This document shows, piece by piece, positions 41,694-51,022 of a stretch of DNA of 64,000 bases. Source of the DNA: Clostridia bacterium (lineage in GTDB: Bacteria; Bacillota; Clostridia; Oscillospirales; Acutalibacteraceae); assembly GCA_017480115.1 (NCBI GenBank), contig JAFVBH010000058.1:1-64000 (forward strand), read 5' to 3'. The position numbers and the translations under genes are program-made. Each line of letters opens with the position of its first letter. Positions within the stretch are counted from its first letter, which is position 1. The notes beneath the pieces are model-generated. The model was not told the DNA's origin. It searched no databases and was given only the letters and a program-made list of their open reading frames with translations.

Positions 41694-42533
41694 TCACTGT
41701 TTAATCTTCATGGAAATATCCATCGCCTTCACGGAATGGGTCAGGGCGCCGATGGAAATAATATCCACGCCGGTCTCGGCAACGGCGCGAATACGCGCGT
41801 CGGTAATATTACCGGACGCCTCGGTCAAGGCTCTGCCGCCGATATAGTCCACCGCGGCTTTCATCTCGTCAATGGACATATTGTCCAGCATAATGATGTC
41901 AGCGCCGGCAGCCACCGCCTGCTTCACCTCGTCAAGATCGCGCGTTTCGACCTCGATTTTGACGGTATGCCCCGCCTTTTGCCGCAGCAACGCCACCGTC
42001 TTTGCGATGCCGCCGCCCGCATCGATATGATTATCCTTGAGCATTGCCGCGTCAGAGAGATTGTAGCGGTGATTTCTGCCGCCGCCGCACATCACGGCAT
42101 ATTTCTGCAGCGCGCGCAGCCCGGGCAGGGTCTTGCGGGTTTCGGCAACGGTCGCTTTTGTGCCCGCAATCAGCCGGACGCAACGATTGGTCGCCGTCGC
42201 GATACCGGACATGTGCTGCAAGAGGTTCAGGCTCGTCCGCTCGCCCGCCAACAGCTGTACCGCGCTGCCGCTGAATTCCGCGATCAGATCACCGGTTTTG
42301 ATCACGTCGCCGTCCTGCTTATATACGGTCGCTTGAAAAGTGGGATCCAGCAGTTCAAATACCCGCAGCGCGGCGTCAATACCGCAAAGCACGCCGTCCG
42401 CCTTGGCGACAAAATACGCCTCGGTCACAGCGTCCTCGGGAATCACGTAGACCGTGGAAACGTCGAGATAGTTGATATCCTCCGCAAGGGCGCGCTTGAT
42501 AATATCGTCAACATAAAACATGGGAAGTTTCAT
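41694..42533 (-). CDS. nadC: Nicotinate-nucleotide pyrophosphorylase (quinolinate phosphoribosyltransferase)
   Basis: 279 residues, the standard length. Signatures are DIIKRALAEDINYLDVST near the N-terminus, ERTSLNLLQHMSGIAT, TRKTLPGLRALQKYAV, GGGRNHRYNLSDAAMLKDNH in pieces, and DIIMLDNMS. It condenses quinolinate with PRPP to nicotinate mononucleotide and CO2 in de novo NAD synthesis. The start overlaps the nadB stop (ATGA), so it is translationally coupled and last in the operon. Confidence 0.96.
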   Translation of the reverse strand: MKLPMFYVDDIIKRALAEDINYLDVSTVYVIPEDAVTEAYFVAKADGVLCGIDAALRVFELLDPTFQATVYKQDGDVIKTGDLIAEFSGSAVQLLAGERTSLNLLQHMSGIATATNRCVRLIAGTKATVAETRKTLPGLRALQKYAVMCGGGRNHRYNLSDAAMLKDNHIDAGGGIAKTVALLRQKAGHTVKIEVETRDLDEVKQAVAAGADIIMLDNMSIDEMKAAVDYIGGRALTEASGNITDARIRAVAETGVDIISIGALTHSVKAMDISMKIKQ

Positions 42534-43996
42534 CGCTCTTCAACCTCTTTCAATATAATATAGGCGGCGCTCGCCATACTGAGCGCTTCACAATATTCCG
42601 TAGTAACGGCATACTTGGAGCCTTTCAAACGCTTGAGAATATTCTCCAACTGTTTGATGCCGGTACGTACCGCGCTTTCGTCTGCAAAGACGAAATACGC
42701 CCGTTGCATAATGCTCTGGATCTCAGATTTTATATTATCCGGCATAGGCGCGCCGGAAATGTCTCTTGTATAAGGGTGCGCGGAGACTTTGGCATAGCCC
42801 GCCCGTATACAACGCAAAATATCCTCCGCCGCGTGACGGGAGAACACCAGCGCTTCCAGCAGAGAATTACTGGCAAGGCGGTTTTTCCCATGGACGCCGG
42901 TGTTGGCGCATTCCCCCGCCGCGTACAACCGGGGCACAGTGGTACGGGAATCCATATCCACCTCGATACCGCCCATCAGATAATGCTGGCAGGGGAAAAT
43001 GGGGATCAGGTCTTTGGTAATATCCACCCCGTGCTGTCGGCAGCCCTCGGCGATCCCGGGGAAGCGGTTCAACAGATAATCGGCGGGCTTGTACGAGATG
43101 TCCAGATAAAAATGATTACTGCCTGTCCGGCGGTTCTCCAATATGATGGATTTGGAAACCACATCGCGGGGCGCCAGCTCCAGCCGCTCGTCATACCGAT
43201 CCATGAACCGTTCTTTATTGGTATTCAGCAGATACGCGCCCTCGCCGCGAACGGATTCGCTGATCAAAAACTGCTCGCCGTCGTCGGAATTAAACGCCGT
43301 GGGGTGAAACTGGACATAACTCAGATCCTTGATCGACGCGCCCAGTTCATAAGCGATGCGGATACCGTCGCCCGTGGCGGTCTTAGGATTGGTGGTATAG
43401 CGGTAAATTCTGCCGATACCGCCGGTGGCTAAAATACAATAGCTGCAAAAAACGCTGTGGGCTTCGCCGTCGATCAGCAGGTCGGCGCGAAAACCGCTGT
43501 TCACGCGGGCAAGCGCGCAAAGGGAGGTATTCTCGCAAAGTTCGATATTCTCCCGCTCCGCCACACGGGCGGTAAGTACGCGCACCATTTCCGCGCCGGT
43601 GGTGTCCCGATGATGGACGATCCGGCGGCGGCAATGCCCGCCCTCCCGCGTTTTATCCAGCGCACCGTTTTCGTTTTTGTCAAATTCCACGCCGTATTCC
43701 ATGATGCGGCGCACGTCGTCGGGCCCCTCGTGGACCAGCGCGTCCACAGTCTCGATGTTATTGGCATGGTGCCCGGCGATCATGGTGTCGTTGATATGCA
43801 GATCGTAGCTGTCATTCTCAAAGCTCAGCACCGCGGCAACGCCGCCCTGCGCCAGATTGCTGTTAGAGACGGTGCGCTCGTACTTGGACAATACCAATAC
43901 GCTGACGTCGTCGGGGAAGCTTAACGCGCCGTAACAGCCCGCCACACCGGCGCCGACGACAAGGACGTCATAAATTTCTTTTTTGGTCGTTTTCAT
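42530..43996 (-). CDS. nadB: L-aspartate oxidase
   Basis: 488 residues. The FAD-binding start DVLVVGAGVAGCYGAL, ARTREGGHCRRRIVHHRDTTG-like region (catalytic Arg/His) and the C-terminal CANTGVHGKNRLASNSLLEA written in parts identify NadB of the succinate dehydrogenase flavoprotein family. It oxidises L-aspartate to iminoaspartate; in anaerobes fumarate is the likely electron acceptor. NadA (quinolinate synthase), the next enzyme, is not in this operon or window. ATG 43996 follows AAAAGAGGATATGGA. Confidence 0.96.
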   Translation of the reverse strand: MKTTKKEIYDVLVVGAGVAGCYGALSFPDDVSVLVLSKYERTVSNSNLAQGGVAAVLSFENDSYDLHINDTMIAGHHANNIETVDALVHEGPDDVRRIMEYGVEFDKNENGALDKTREGGHCRRRIVHHRDTTGAEMVRVLTARVAERENIELCENTSLCALARVNSGFRADLLIDGEAHSVFCSYCILATGGIGRIYRYTTNPKTATGDGIRIAYELGASIKDLSYVQFHPTAFNSDDGEQFLISESVRGEGAYLLNTNKERFMDRYDERLELAPRDVVSKSIILENRRTGSNHFYLDISYKPADYLLNRFPGIAEGCRQHGVDITKDLIPIFPCQHYLMGGIEVDMDSRTTVPRLYAAGECANTGVHGKNRLASNSLLEALVFSRHAAEDILRCIRAGYAKVSAHPYTRDISGAPMPDNIKSEIQSIMQRAYFVFADESAVRTGIKQLENILKRLKGSKYAVTTEYCEALSMASAAYIILKEVEER

Positions 43997-44018
43997 TCCA
44001 TATCCTCTTTTCGCAGCC

Positions 44019-45473
44019 TTATTCCTCGCTGTTTTCGCCGCGCATACTGCTGATCAGGTCGTTTTTAATATTCCAAAGCTTTTGCGAGAGGTCCACATAA
44101 TAGTTATGCGGATATTCAAACCGCAGGACCTCTTCCCACAGGGCGTCCACCTGCTGGGCGCAGTAGTACCGGATCTCCGGCAGCGGCGGGAACTTATAAA
44201 CGCATTTGCCGTTTTCAAACAGCGGCGTGAGCAGCTGCCGCGCCACAAAGTTGGTAACGGTTTTTCGTTTCCATGTATAATCGGGATCGAACAGGTGATA
44301 TTCCCGCAGCCCGGAAATATCCTCGTCCTCTGTCGTCAGAAGATCCGCCACCGCCTTACCGGTCTCCATATCAAACAACCGCCACAGGAGCTTGGGACAG
44401 GGCGTGGCAATCTTTTCCACATTTTCCGCCAGCTTCAGCACCGGCGCCGCCGCACCGTCCCGCTCCCTTGCGACGATACGATAGATGCCGGGGAACGCGG
44501 GCACGTCGGCGGAGGTGATGAGCTTTTCCCCCACGAGGAAGGTGTCCACCCGCGCGCCGTGCTGGATCATCTCCCGCATAATATGCTCGTCCAGCGCGTT
44601 GGAAGCAATAATATCACAATCGGGAAAGCCCGCTTCATTGAGGATCCGCCGCACTTTTTTGGACAGATACGCCAGATCGCCGCTGTCGATCCTTACGCCC
44701 CGGGGACGCTTCCCCATGGGCACGAGCACTTCGTTGAATACCCTGATCGCATTGGGCAAACCGGCGCTCAACGTGCCGTAGGTATCGATCAGCAGCACGC
44801 AGTCGTCGGGAAACGCCTTTGCGTAGGCGGCAAACGCCTCGTATTCACTGTCGAACAGCTGTACAAAATTATGATTCATCGCGCCGAAAATCGGAATATC
44901 AAAGGCATAGGCGCTTTCGGCACAGGTCGTGGCGGCACAACCGCCGATATAGGCGGCGCGCGCCCCCAGTACAGCGGCAGATGCGCCCTGCGCCCGTCGG
45001 GCGCCGAACTCAATGACCTTCCTGCCCTGCGCGGCGCGAACGATGCGGTTCGCCTTTGTGGCGATCAGGCTCTGAAAATTCATCGTCTGCATCAAGACGG
45101 TTTCGATCAGCATTGCCTGAATGACAGGACCTTTGACCTTGACCACCGGTTCGCCGGGGAATACGGGCGTTCCCTCGGGCACTGCCCAGACGTCACAGGA
45201 AAACTTGAAATTTTTAAGATAGTCGGTAAACGCGGCGGGACAGCCCTGCGCCTGCAAGTAAGCAAGTTCACGGTCGGTAAATTGCAGACCGCACAAGATC
45301 TCCGCCGTCTGCTGCAGCCCCGCGGTAATGCAAAAGCCGCCCAATTTGGGCGTTTTTCTGAAAAAGAGATCGAACCACGCCATCGTTTCGTCAGGCTTAC
45401 CGTCTTTCAACGCGCCCGCCGTCGCGGCGGCGGCGTAAAAATCCATCATCATGGATACGGTACGATTTTCCAT
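44019..45473 (-). CDS. pncB: Nicotinate phosphoribosyltransferase
   Basis: 484 residues from ATG 45473, with GGAG nine nt upstream; a Met two codons earlier lies too close to that site. The family pattern includes MMDFYAAAATAGALKDG, FDLFFRKTPKLGGFCITAG, GARRAQG, GTLSAGLPNAIRV and VRIDSGDLAYL. It salvages nicotinate to nicotinate mononucleotide with PRPP. It is the first gene of a pncB-nadB-nadC operon, mixing salvage and de novo NAD routes. A small ORF with a strong ribosome site lies upstream (45507-45614). Confidence 0.95.
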   Translation of the reverse strand: MENRTVSMMMDFYAAAATAGALKDGKPDETMAWFDLFFRKTPKLGGFCITAGLQQTAEILCGLQFTDRELAYLQAQGCPAAFTDYLKNFKFSCDVWAVPEGTPVFPGEPVVKVKGPVIQAMLIETVLMQTMNFQSLIATKANRIVRAAQGRKVIEFGARRAQGASAAVLGARAAYIGGCAATTCAESAYAFDIPIFGAMNHNFVQLFDSEYEAFAAYAKAFPDDCVLLIDTYGTLSAGLPNAIRVFNEVLVPMGKRPRGVRIDSGDLAYLSKKVRRILNEAGFPDCDIIASNALDEHIMREMIQHGARVDTFLVGEKLITSADVPAFPGIYRIVARERDGAAAPVLKLAENVEKIATPCPKLLWRLFDMETGKAVADLLTTEDEDISGLREYHLFDPDYTWKRKTVTNFVARQLLTPLFENGKCVYKFPPLPEIRYYCAQQVDALWEEVLRFEYPHNYYVDLSQKLWNIKNDLISSMRGENSEE

Positions 45474-45506
45474 ATACATCAGCTCCGAAATCCTGCGAGA
45501 TATTAT

Positions 45507-45614
45507 TTACAGTTTACCACATTCCCGCCTGTTTTTCAAATATAATATATGCAATGCGCGAAAAAACAAGCATTTTTCAGGAAATTTTACAATTTTATCC
45601 GGTATTCTTGTCAT
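45507..45614 (-). CDS. Candidate leader peptide upstream of pncB
   Basis: 35 codons, ATG 45614 to TAA 45507. It is preceded by AGGAGGAATTA, a near-perfect ribosome site better than that of pncB itself. The peptide begins MTRIPDKIVKFPEKC and is basic (10 Lys/Arg). It ends 33 nt before the pncB start and overlaps the candidate pncB promoter, so it may be a leader peptide or a small independent gene. I recognise no homologue. It may also be chance; the ribosome site is the main support. Confidence 0.4.
   Translation of the reverse strand: MTRIPDKIVKFPEKCLFFRALHILYLKNRRECGKL
45511..45539 (-). promoter_or_regulatory. Candidate promoter of the NAD operon
   Basis: Minus strand TTGAAA (45539-45534), 17 nt, TAAACT (45516-45511). 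It lies within the small ORF just upstream of pncB. Confidence 0.55.
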
Positions 45615-45713
45615 TAATTCCTCCTATGAATATTATTTAATGCAACCATTTTTTGCAATATGAATATTTGAGGTGATTTTTTTGACATTTTACAAAAAAG
45701 AAGCATCTGTTCA

Positions 45714-45742
45714 TTGATTTTTACAACACAATATGCTAAAAT
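45714..45742 (+). promoter_or_regulatory. Promoter of the two XRE regulator genes
   Basis: TTGATT (45714-45719), 17 nt, TAAAAT (45737-45742). It lies 35 nt before the first start codon. Confidence 0.65.
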
Positions 45743-45776
45743 GTAGAGCAAGGCAGACAGGAAAGGAGACATAAAT

Positions 45777-46025
45777 ATGAGAATCAGGAAACAAGCGCTC
45801 GGTTCGAGGAATATCTGCGGCGCAAAGATCGAACAAAGGAGAAAAGCCATCGGCATGAAGCAGAAGGATCTTCTGACCCAGCTTCAGATCAAAGGGATCG
45901 ACCTGAATGCCTCCGGGCTTTCCAAGCTGGAGGGACAGCTGCGCAGCGTGAACGATTACGAGCTTGTCGCCATTGCCGAGACCCTCGGCGTCTCTGTCAA
46001 CTGGCTTCTGGGCAAAGAGGACTGA
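45777..46025 (+). CDS. XRE-family HTH regulator (first of two)
   Basis: 82 residues. The HTH spans about 15-78: GAKIEQRRKAIGMKQKDLLT, the recognition helix in NASGLSKLEGQLR, and VAIAETLGVSVNWLLG. GGAAAGGAGACATAAAT precedes ATG 45777. The second regulator follows after 55 nt. No dedicated target gene is evident. Confidence 0.88.
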   Translation: MRIRKQALGSRNICGAKIEQRRKAIGMKQKDLLTQLQIKGIDLNASGLSKLEGQLRSVNDYELVAIAETLGVSVNWLLGKED

Positions 46026-46080
46026 GATTTCCGCCCGCATTCACCTGCAAAACGCTGTGTTATAAGGGAGGAACAGCACG

Positions 46081-46461
46081 ATGGCGTTAAAAGACAGAAT
46101 CAGAAAATGCAGAATCTCCAACGGTTTTACACAGATGCAGGTCGCGCAGGCGCTGGATATCGAGCGGACGGCATATTCCAGTTACGAGCTGGGATACGCA
46201 AACCCCAGCATCGATAATCTCTGCCGCATGTCGCGGCTGTTCGGCGTAACGCTGGACGAGTTGACCAATACCTGCAGCGGAAACTACGAGCTGAACACGC
46301 CGCTGCCGCAGACGGACGAGCCGGATTATACGCCGCCCGCGCAGGTCGGTCAACTGTCAAAAGACGAAAAACGTGTTCTTATGTTGTACCGTTTATGCGC
46401 AGACAAGGAAGAGATCGAGGCATATTTAAAAACAAAAGCCGAAACTTTTGACAATCATTAA
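46081..46461 (+). CDS. XRE-family HTH regulator with C-terminal extension (second of two)
   Basis: 126 residues. The HTH occupies 1-62 (IRKCRISNGFTQMQVAQALD, then ERTAYSSYELGYANPS). A Pro/Asp-rich linker (70-90) leads to a helical tail LSKDEKRVLMLYRLCADKEE. The tail may bind a partner or ligand. GGGAGGAACAGC precedes ATG 46081, and a terminator follows. Confidence 0.88.
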   Translation: MALKDRIRKCRISNGFTQMQVAQALDIERTAYSSYELGYANPSIDNLCRMSRLFGVTLDELTNTCSGNYELNTPLPQTDEPDYTPPAQVGQLSKDEKRVLMLYRLCADKEEIEAYLKTKAETFDNH

Positions 46462-46475
46462 AAGTTTTTATATTC

Positions 46476-46513
46476 GGACATGCCGCTTCTGCCTGCGGCA
46501 TGTCCTTTTATTA
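46476..46513 (+). terminator. Terminator after the XRE pair
   Basis: GGACATGCCGC (46476-46486) pairs perfectly with GCGGCATGTCC (46495-46505), followed by TTTTATTA. Confidence 0.85.
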
Positions 46514-46524
46514 TGTGATGGGAA

Positions 46525-46553
46525 TTGACAGTCCGTGAAGATTATAGTAAAAT
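46525..46553 (+). promoter_or_regulatory. Promoter of the FAD-oxidoreductase operon
   Basis: TTGACA (46525-46530), 17 nt, TAAAAT (46548-46553). Confidence 0.75.
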
Positions 46554-46586
46554 TTAGAATGAAATAGTATAAAACGGGGTGAAAAG

Positions 46587-47846
46587 ATGCAGCATTATGA
46601 TATTATCATTATCGGCGCAGGGGCGTCGGGCTTATGCGCGGCAGCCGAAGCGCAGCGCACCGCCGAAGCGCGCGGCAGACATCTTCAAATCCTGATGATA
46701 GAAAAAGAAAAATCCCCGGGGAAAAAGCTGCTTGCCACGGGCAACGGCAGATGCAATTTGGGGAACAAACATATGGGAGCGGAATATTACCCCTTGGGCG
46801 ACCCGTCGTTTATCGAAAATATATTCGCCGCCTGCCCGCCGCAGGAGAATCTTGATTTTTTCCGCGAGATCGGTATCCCGACGTTCGACGACGGCAGCGG
46901 TCGGCTGTACCCGCTGTCCCGACGCGCGGGCGCGGTGGTGCAAGCGCTGCGTACGGAATGTGAACGCGTCGGCGCGCAGCTGCTTTGCGAAACGGCGGTC
47001 ACATCGATCAAAAAAACGGGACGGGACTATCTCGTCAACGGCGGCTATGCGGCGAATTGTTTGATTCTTGCCGCAGGCGGCAGCGCGGGGCTGCGAAAAA
47101 CCGACGCTTATAACGGCTACGGATTATTGCAGCAAAATCCGGGGATACGCGTAACGCCGACATTCCCCTGTCTGTGCGGCTTAAAGCTGGCGGGCGGCTA
47201 TCCGTCGGGGCTGAAGGGCGTGCGGAATATCAGCCGCGCGGCGGTGTACAGCGGCGATTCCCTGCTGTTTGCGGAAACGGGCGAGGTACAGTTCAACGCC
47301 GACGGCATCTCGGGCATTCCAGTGCTGCAAGCGTCTGTCGAAGCCGCCCGAGCGCTGGCCGACGGCAAGCCGGTCACGGTCGCGCTGGATCTGCTGCCTT
47401 CGCTGGACGCGGACGCCTTGCGCGCGTTTCTCACAGCCGTAGTCCGCCGCTATCCTGCCACGGCGGCGGAGCAGCTGTTCGGCGGATATTTGCCCAAGCC
47501 GCTGTGTGTCTATCTGTTAAAACGGGCGGGCGTCGCGCCGTCCGCGCCGTTCCCGCCGCAAAAAGTTCCCGCGTTTATCCAAACCGTCAAGCGCTGCGAT
47601 TTCCCCGTTGCGGGCACTGCGGATTTGCCTGACGCGCAGGTCACCGGCGGCGGCGCCGACCTTGCGTGCTTCCATGCGGACACTTTGGAGGCAAAGCGGC
47701 TTCCCGGGCTGTTTGCCTGCGGGGAAATCCTGAACGTCACCGGACGCTGCGGCGGATACAACCTTATGTGGGCGTGGAGCAGCGGCAGGCTGGCGGGCAG
47801 AAGCGCGGCGAAAAAAATATGCAACCGACAGGAGTCATCATGCTGA
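46587..47846 (+). CDS. HI0933/YhiN-family FAD-dependent oxidoreductase
   Basis: 419 residues. It starts with the dinucleotide motif IIIIGAGASGLCAAAEA. The family hallmark KSPGKKLLATGNGRCNLGN follows near residue 45. LFAETGEVQFNADGISGIPV, AQVTGGGADL and the C-terminal GLFACGEILNVTGRCGGYNL match the HI0933-like group. The reaction is unknown for most members; they are soluble flavoproteins. It overlaps the next gene, another flavoprotein, by 7 nt. GGGGTGAAAAG serves as ribosome site. Confidence 0.92.
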   Translation: MQHYDIIIIGAGASGLCAAAEAQRTAEARGRHLQILMIEKEKSPGKKLLATGNGRCNLGNKHMGAEYYPLGDPSFIENIFAACPPQENLDFFREIGIPTFDDGSGRLYPLSRRAGAVVQALRTECERVGAQLLCETAVTSIKKTGRDYLVNGGYAANCLILAAGGSAGLRKTDAYNGYGLLQQNPGIRVTPTFPCLCGLKLAGGYPSGLKGVRNISRAAVYSGDSLLFAETGEVQFNADGISGIPVLQASVEAARALADGKPVTVALDLLPSLDADALRAFLTAVVRRYPATAAEQLFGGYLPKPLCVYLLKRAGVAPSAPFPPQKVPAFIQTVKRCDFPVAGTADLPDAQVTGGGADLACFHADTLEAKRLPGLFACGEILNVTGRCGGYNLMWAWSSGRLAGRSAAKKICNRQESSC

Positions 47847-49444
47847 GAATCAACGAGATCAAAGCCCCCATCGGCGCGGGGCATACATATATAAAAAACG
47901 AAGCGGCGAAGATTTTGGGCGTAAAGCCCGCGGACTTCCTGAGCTTTGAAATCGTCAGAGAATCCATCGACAGCCGCCGTAAGGACAATATTTCCATGGT
48001 CTATTCCGTGGACGTGCGGCTGGACGGGCAGGAGGAACAGTTCGCGGCGCGGTTCCCGCAAAACAAAGTGCTGCTGCGCGAGCCGTACGTCTACGCGTTC
48101 CCCCCGATCCGCCGCAACTCCGCGTTCCGCCCGGTGGTGGCGGGCTTCGGCCCGGCGGGTATGTTCTGCGCGCTGTGGCTGGCAATGCAGGGCTTTCGCC
48201 CCATCGTGCTGGAGCGCGGGCATGACGTGCAGACCCGTCTGCGCGACGTGCAGGACTTTTGGAACGGCAGACGGTTACATACGGAATCCAACGTCCAGTT
48301 CGGCGAGGGCGGCGCGGGCACGTTTTCCGACGGCAAGCTGACCACCGGCATCAAGGACGGCAGAACCCGCGAGGTCATCAACGTGCTGCTGAAATACGGC
48401 GCGCCTGCGGACATCGGCTATTCGGCAAGGCCGCATATCGGGACGGATCGTTTGGGAACCGTCGTCAAAAATATCCGGGAGGATATTATCCGCTTGGGCG
48501 GCGAGGTGCGCTTCGGCTGCAAGCTGACGGATATTTACGTTGCCAACGAGTTTTTACACGGCGTGTCCTATCTCGACGAGACCGACGGCGTTCACGATCT
48601 TGAAACCGACTGTCTGGCGCTTTGCGTCGGGCACTCGGCGCGGGACACGGTGGAGATGCTCTATCAAAAAGGGATAAAAATGGAGCAAAAGGCGTTTTCC
48701 GTGGGCACACGGATCGAGCATCCGCAGGAATTGATCAACAAAGCGCAATACGGCAAATTTTATAAAGACAAGCGGTTGGGCGCGGCGGATTACAAGCTGT
48801 CCAACCACCCGTTGCACGGCAGGGGCGGCTACACGTTCTGCATGTGCCCCGGCGGCACAGTGGTCTGCGCCCCCAGCGAGGCGGAAATGGTGGTCACCAA
48901 CGGCATGAGCAACTACGCCCGGGACGGCGAGAACGCCAACGCCGCGATCCTGATCGGCATCGAGCCGGACTGTTTCAGCGATCCAACCCCGCTGGCGGGC
49001 TACGCGTTCCAGCGGGACATCGAGCGCAAGGCGTTTGCCGCCGGCGGCGGCGACTATACCGCGCCCTGCCAGACGGTGGGCGATTTCTTAAAGGGACAAA
49101 AATCAACGAAATTAGGCGCGGTCGTCCCCACCTGTCCCACCGGCACGACCCCCTCGGATATGCGGCTGGTGCTGCCGCCAAAGGTCACCGACGGCATTGC
49201 CGAGGCGATCACCGCCTTTGACAAAAAGCTGCGGGGCTTCGCGCTGCCCGACGCGGTGCTGACCTTCCCCGAGAGCCGCAGCTCGTCGCCCGTCCGTATT
49301 CTGCGGGACGAGTTTTTCCAGACCAACGTCCGCGGACTGTATCCCTGCGGCGAGGGCGCGGGCTACGCGGGCGGAATCGTCTCCGCCGCGGTGGACGGCA
49401 TCAAATGCGCCGAGCATGTGTTTGAGGACGAGACGGACTATTGA
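47840..49444 (+). CDS. FAD-dependent dehydrogenase of the COG2509 type
   Basis: 534 residues. A ~90-residue N-terminal domain (DUF-like, MLRINEIKAPIGAGHTYI...) precedes the FAD fold starting PVVAGFGPAGMFCALWLA near residue 96. Then come NVQFGEGGAGTFSDGKLTTG, the mid-region LSNHPLHGRGGYTFCMCPGG and the C-terminal YPCGEGAGYAGGIVSAAVDG. All are typical of the uncharacterised FAD-dependent dehydrogenase group found in Firmicutes. It is cytosolic; substrate unknown. ATG 47840 has ACAGGAGTCATC upstream. An earlier in-frame Met (47819) lacks a site. Confidence 0.9.
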   Translation: MLRINEIKAPIGAGHTYIKNEAAKILGVKPADFLSFEIVRESIDSRRKDNISMVYSVDVRLDGQEEQFAARFPQNKVLLREPYVYAFPPIRRNSAFRPVVAGFGPAGMFCALWLAMQGFRPIVLERGHDVQTRLRDVQDFWNGRRLHTESNVQFGEGGAGTFSDGKLTTGIKDGRTREVINVLLKYGAPADIGYSARPHIGTDRLGTVVKNIREDIIRLGGEVRFGCKLTDIYVANEFLHGVSYLDETDGVHDLETDCLALCVGHSARDTVEMLYQKGIKMEQKAFSVGTRIEHPQELINKAQYGKFYKDKRLGAADYKLSNHPLHGRGGYTFCMCPGGTVVCAPSEAEMVVTNGMSNYARDGENANAAILIGIEPDCFSDPTPLAGYAFQRDIERKAFAAGGGDYTAPCQTVGDFLKGQKSTKLGAVVPTCPTGTTPSDMRLVLPPKVTDGIAEAITAFDKKLRGFALPDAVLTFPESRSSSPVRILRDEFFQTNVRGLYPCGEGAGYAGGIVSAAVDGIKCAEHVFEDETDY

Positions 49445-49520
49445 TTCCGCAAATTTCAACAATTTCAGACGTCGGCGATCAGTAAAATAGACGTATAACT
49501 TTCAGCAAAGGAGTGATCGT

Positions 49521-51020
49521 GTGCCAACGCTGTCCTTTTCCTACACCGCTCTGCCGTATTTGCTGTTTTTCGCGGCAGTCTTCGGCATATATGCCGTCGT
49601 GCCGAAATCGATGCGCGCCCCCTGGCTGCTGCTGGCGGGCTTCGGCTACGCGATTCTGCTCTCCCCGCAAAGCGCGGTCTTTGCGCTGGGCGTTCTGGCG
49701 GTGACCTACGTCGCCGGGCTGCTGCTGGGCGGAGATATATACAAAAAACAAAAACAGGCGGCGCTGACCGTCTCCCTGCTGGCAATATTCGGGCTGTTGG
49801 GCGCGCTGAAATACGGCGGTCTGCTGGCGGCGGACGCGGTCAAGCTGGTCAATTTCTTCGGCGGCAGTTGGCAACCGAGGATAAAAACCGTCGCGCTGCC
49901 TATCGGCGTTTCGTTCTATTCCTTTGCCGCCTGCGGGTATCTGATCGACGTATACAGAGGCGCGCGCCAAGCGGAGCGGAATTTTCTGAAATACGGGCTG
50001 TTCCTCGTGTTTTTCCCGCTGTTTGTCTCCGGTCCCATCGAACGCGCCGACAATTTTTTAGAGCAGATCGATCATATTGAAACCATCGAAATCATCGACG
50101 CTCCCCGTATCGGCGCGGGCGCGCTGATGATACTTTGGGGCTACTTTCTCAAGCTCGTGATCGCCGACCGGGCGGCGCTGCTGGTCAACAACGTATTTGA
50201 CCGTTTTTGGGCGTACAATTCCTTCGCCCTGTTTGTCGGCGCGGTCACGTATGCAATCCAGATCTACGCCGATTTCGCGGGGGTCTCTTGTATGGCGCTG
50301 GGCGGGGCGCAGATCTTCGGTTTTTCGGTGACGGACAATTTTGACGCGCCGTATTTTTCAACATCGATCAAGGATTTTTGGCGTCGGTGGCACATCTCCC
50401 TGAGCCGCTGGTTCCGGGATTACCTTTATATTCCGCTGGGCGGCAACCGAAAAGGACAAGGGCGGAAATACCTGAATATTCTCATTGTGTTTTTGGTTTG
50501 CGGCATTTGGCACGGCGCGAACCGCACGTTTCTTGCATGGGGACTGCTGCACGGCGTGTATCAGATCGTCGGGGATTTGACAAAAGCAAAACGCCGCGCG
50601 CTGTACGACCGGCTGCATATGGATATGACCCGTCTGCCCTTCCGCGTGATCTCCACGGTTTGCAATTTCCTGCTGGTGACGCTGGCGTGGATCGTTTTCC
50701 GCGCGGATTCGCTGACAAACGCGGGCATTTATATTTTCCGCATGTTCACGCAGATCGATCTATGGAACGTGATGAACGGCAGCATATATAATCTCGGTCT
50801 GGACAATACGGAAATGAACATTCTGTTTATTGCAGCCGCCGTCATGTTCTTTGCGGACTATTGGCGGTATAAAAAGAAAAAGAACGTACCGCAGCTGCTG
50901 ACGGCGCAGCCGCCGCTCGTCAAATACCTGCTGCCGGCGGCGCTGCTGATCGCGGTACTGGTGTTCGGCAGCTACGGCATGAGCTTTCCGGCGCAGGCGT
51001 TTATTTACGCGGAGTTTTAA
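49521..51020 (+). CDS. MBOAT-family O-acyltransferase (AlgI/DltB/PatA type)
   Basis: 499 residues with about 11 membrane helices. The conserved core is present: RRWHISLSRWFRDYLYIPLG near residue 288 and the catalytic His in LVCGIWHGANRTF (about 328). It moves acyl groups, usually acetyl, across the membrane for attachment to surface polysaccharide by a partner SGNH protein, which is encoded next. Translation starts at GTG 49521 with AAAGGAG upstream. The target polymer is unknown. Confidence 0.92.
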   Translation: MPTLSFSYTALPYLLFFAAVFGIYAVVPKSMRAPWLLLAGFGYAILLSPQSAVFALGVLAVTYVAGLLLGGDIYKKQKQAALTVSLLAIFGLLGALKYGGLLAADAVKLVNFFGGSWQPRIKTVALPIGVSFYSFAACGYLIDVYRGARQAERNFLKYGLFLVFFPLFVSGPIERADNFLEQIDHIETIEIIDAPRIGAGALMILWGYFLKLVIADRAALLVNNVFDRFWAYNSFALFVGAVTYAIQIYADFAGVSCMALGGAQIFGFSVTDNFDAPYFSTSIKDFWRRWHISLSRWFRDYLYIPLGGNRKGQGRKYLNILIVFLVCGIWHGANRTFLAWGLLHGVYQIVGDLTKAKRRALYDRLHMDMTRLPFRVISTVCNFLLVTLAWIVFRADSLTNAGIYIFRMFTQIDLWNVMNGSIYNLGLDNTEMNILFIAAAVMFFADYWRYKKKKNVPQLLTAQPPLVKYLLPAALLIAVLVFGSYGMSFPAQAFIYAEF

Positions 51021-51022
51021 CC

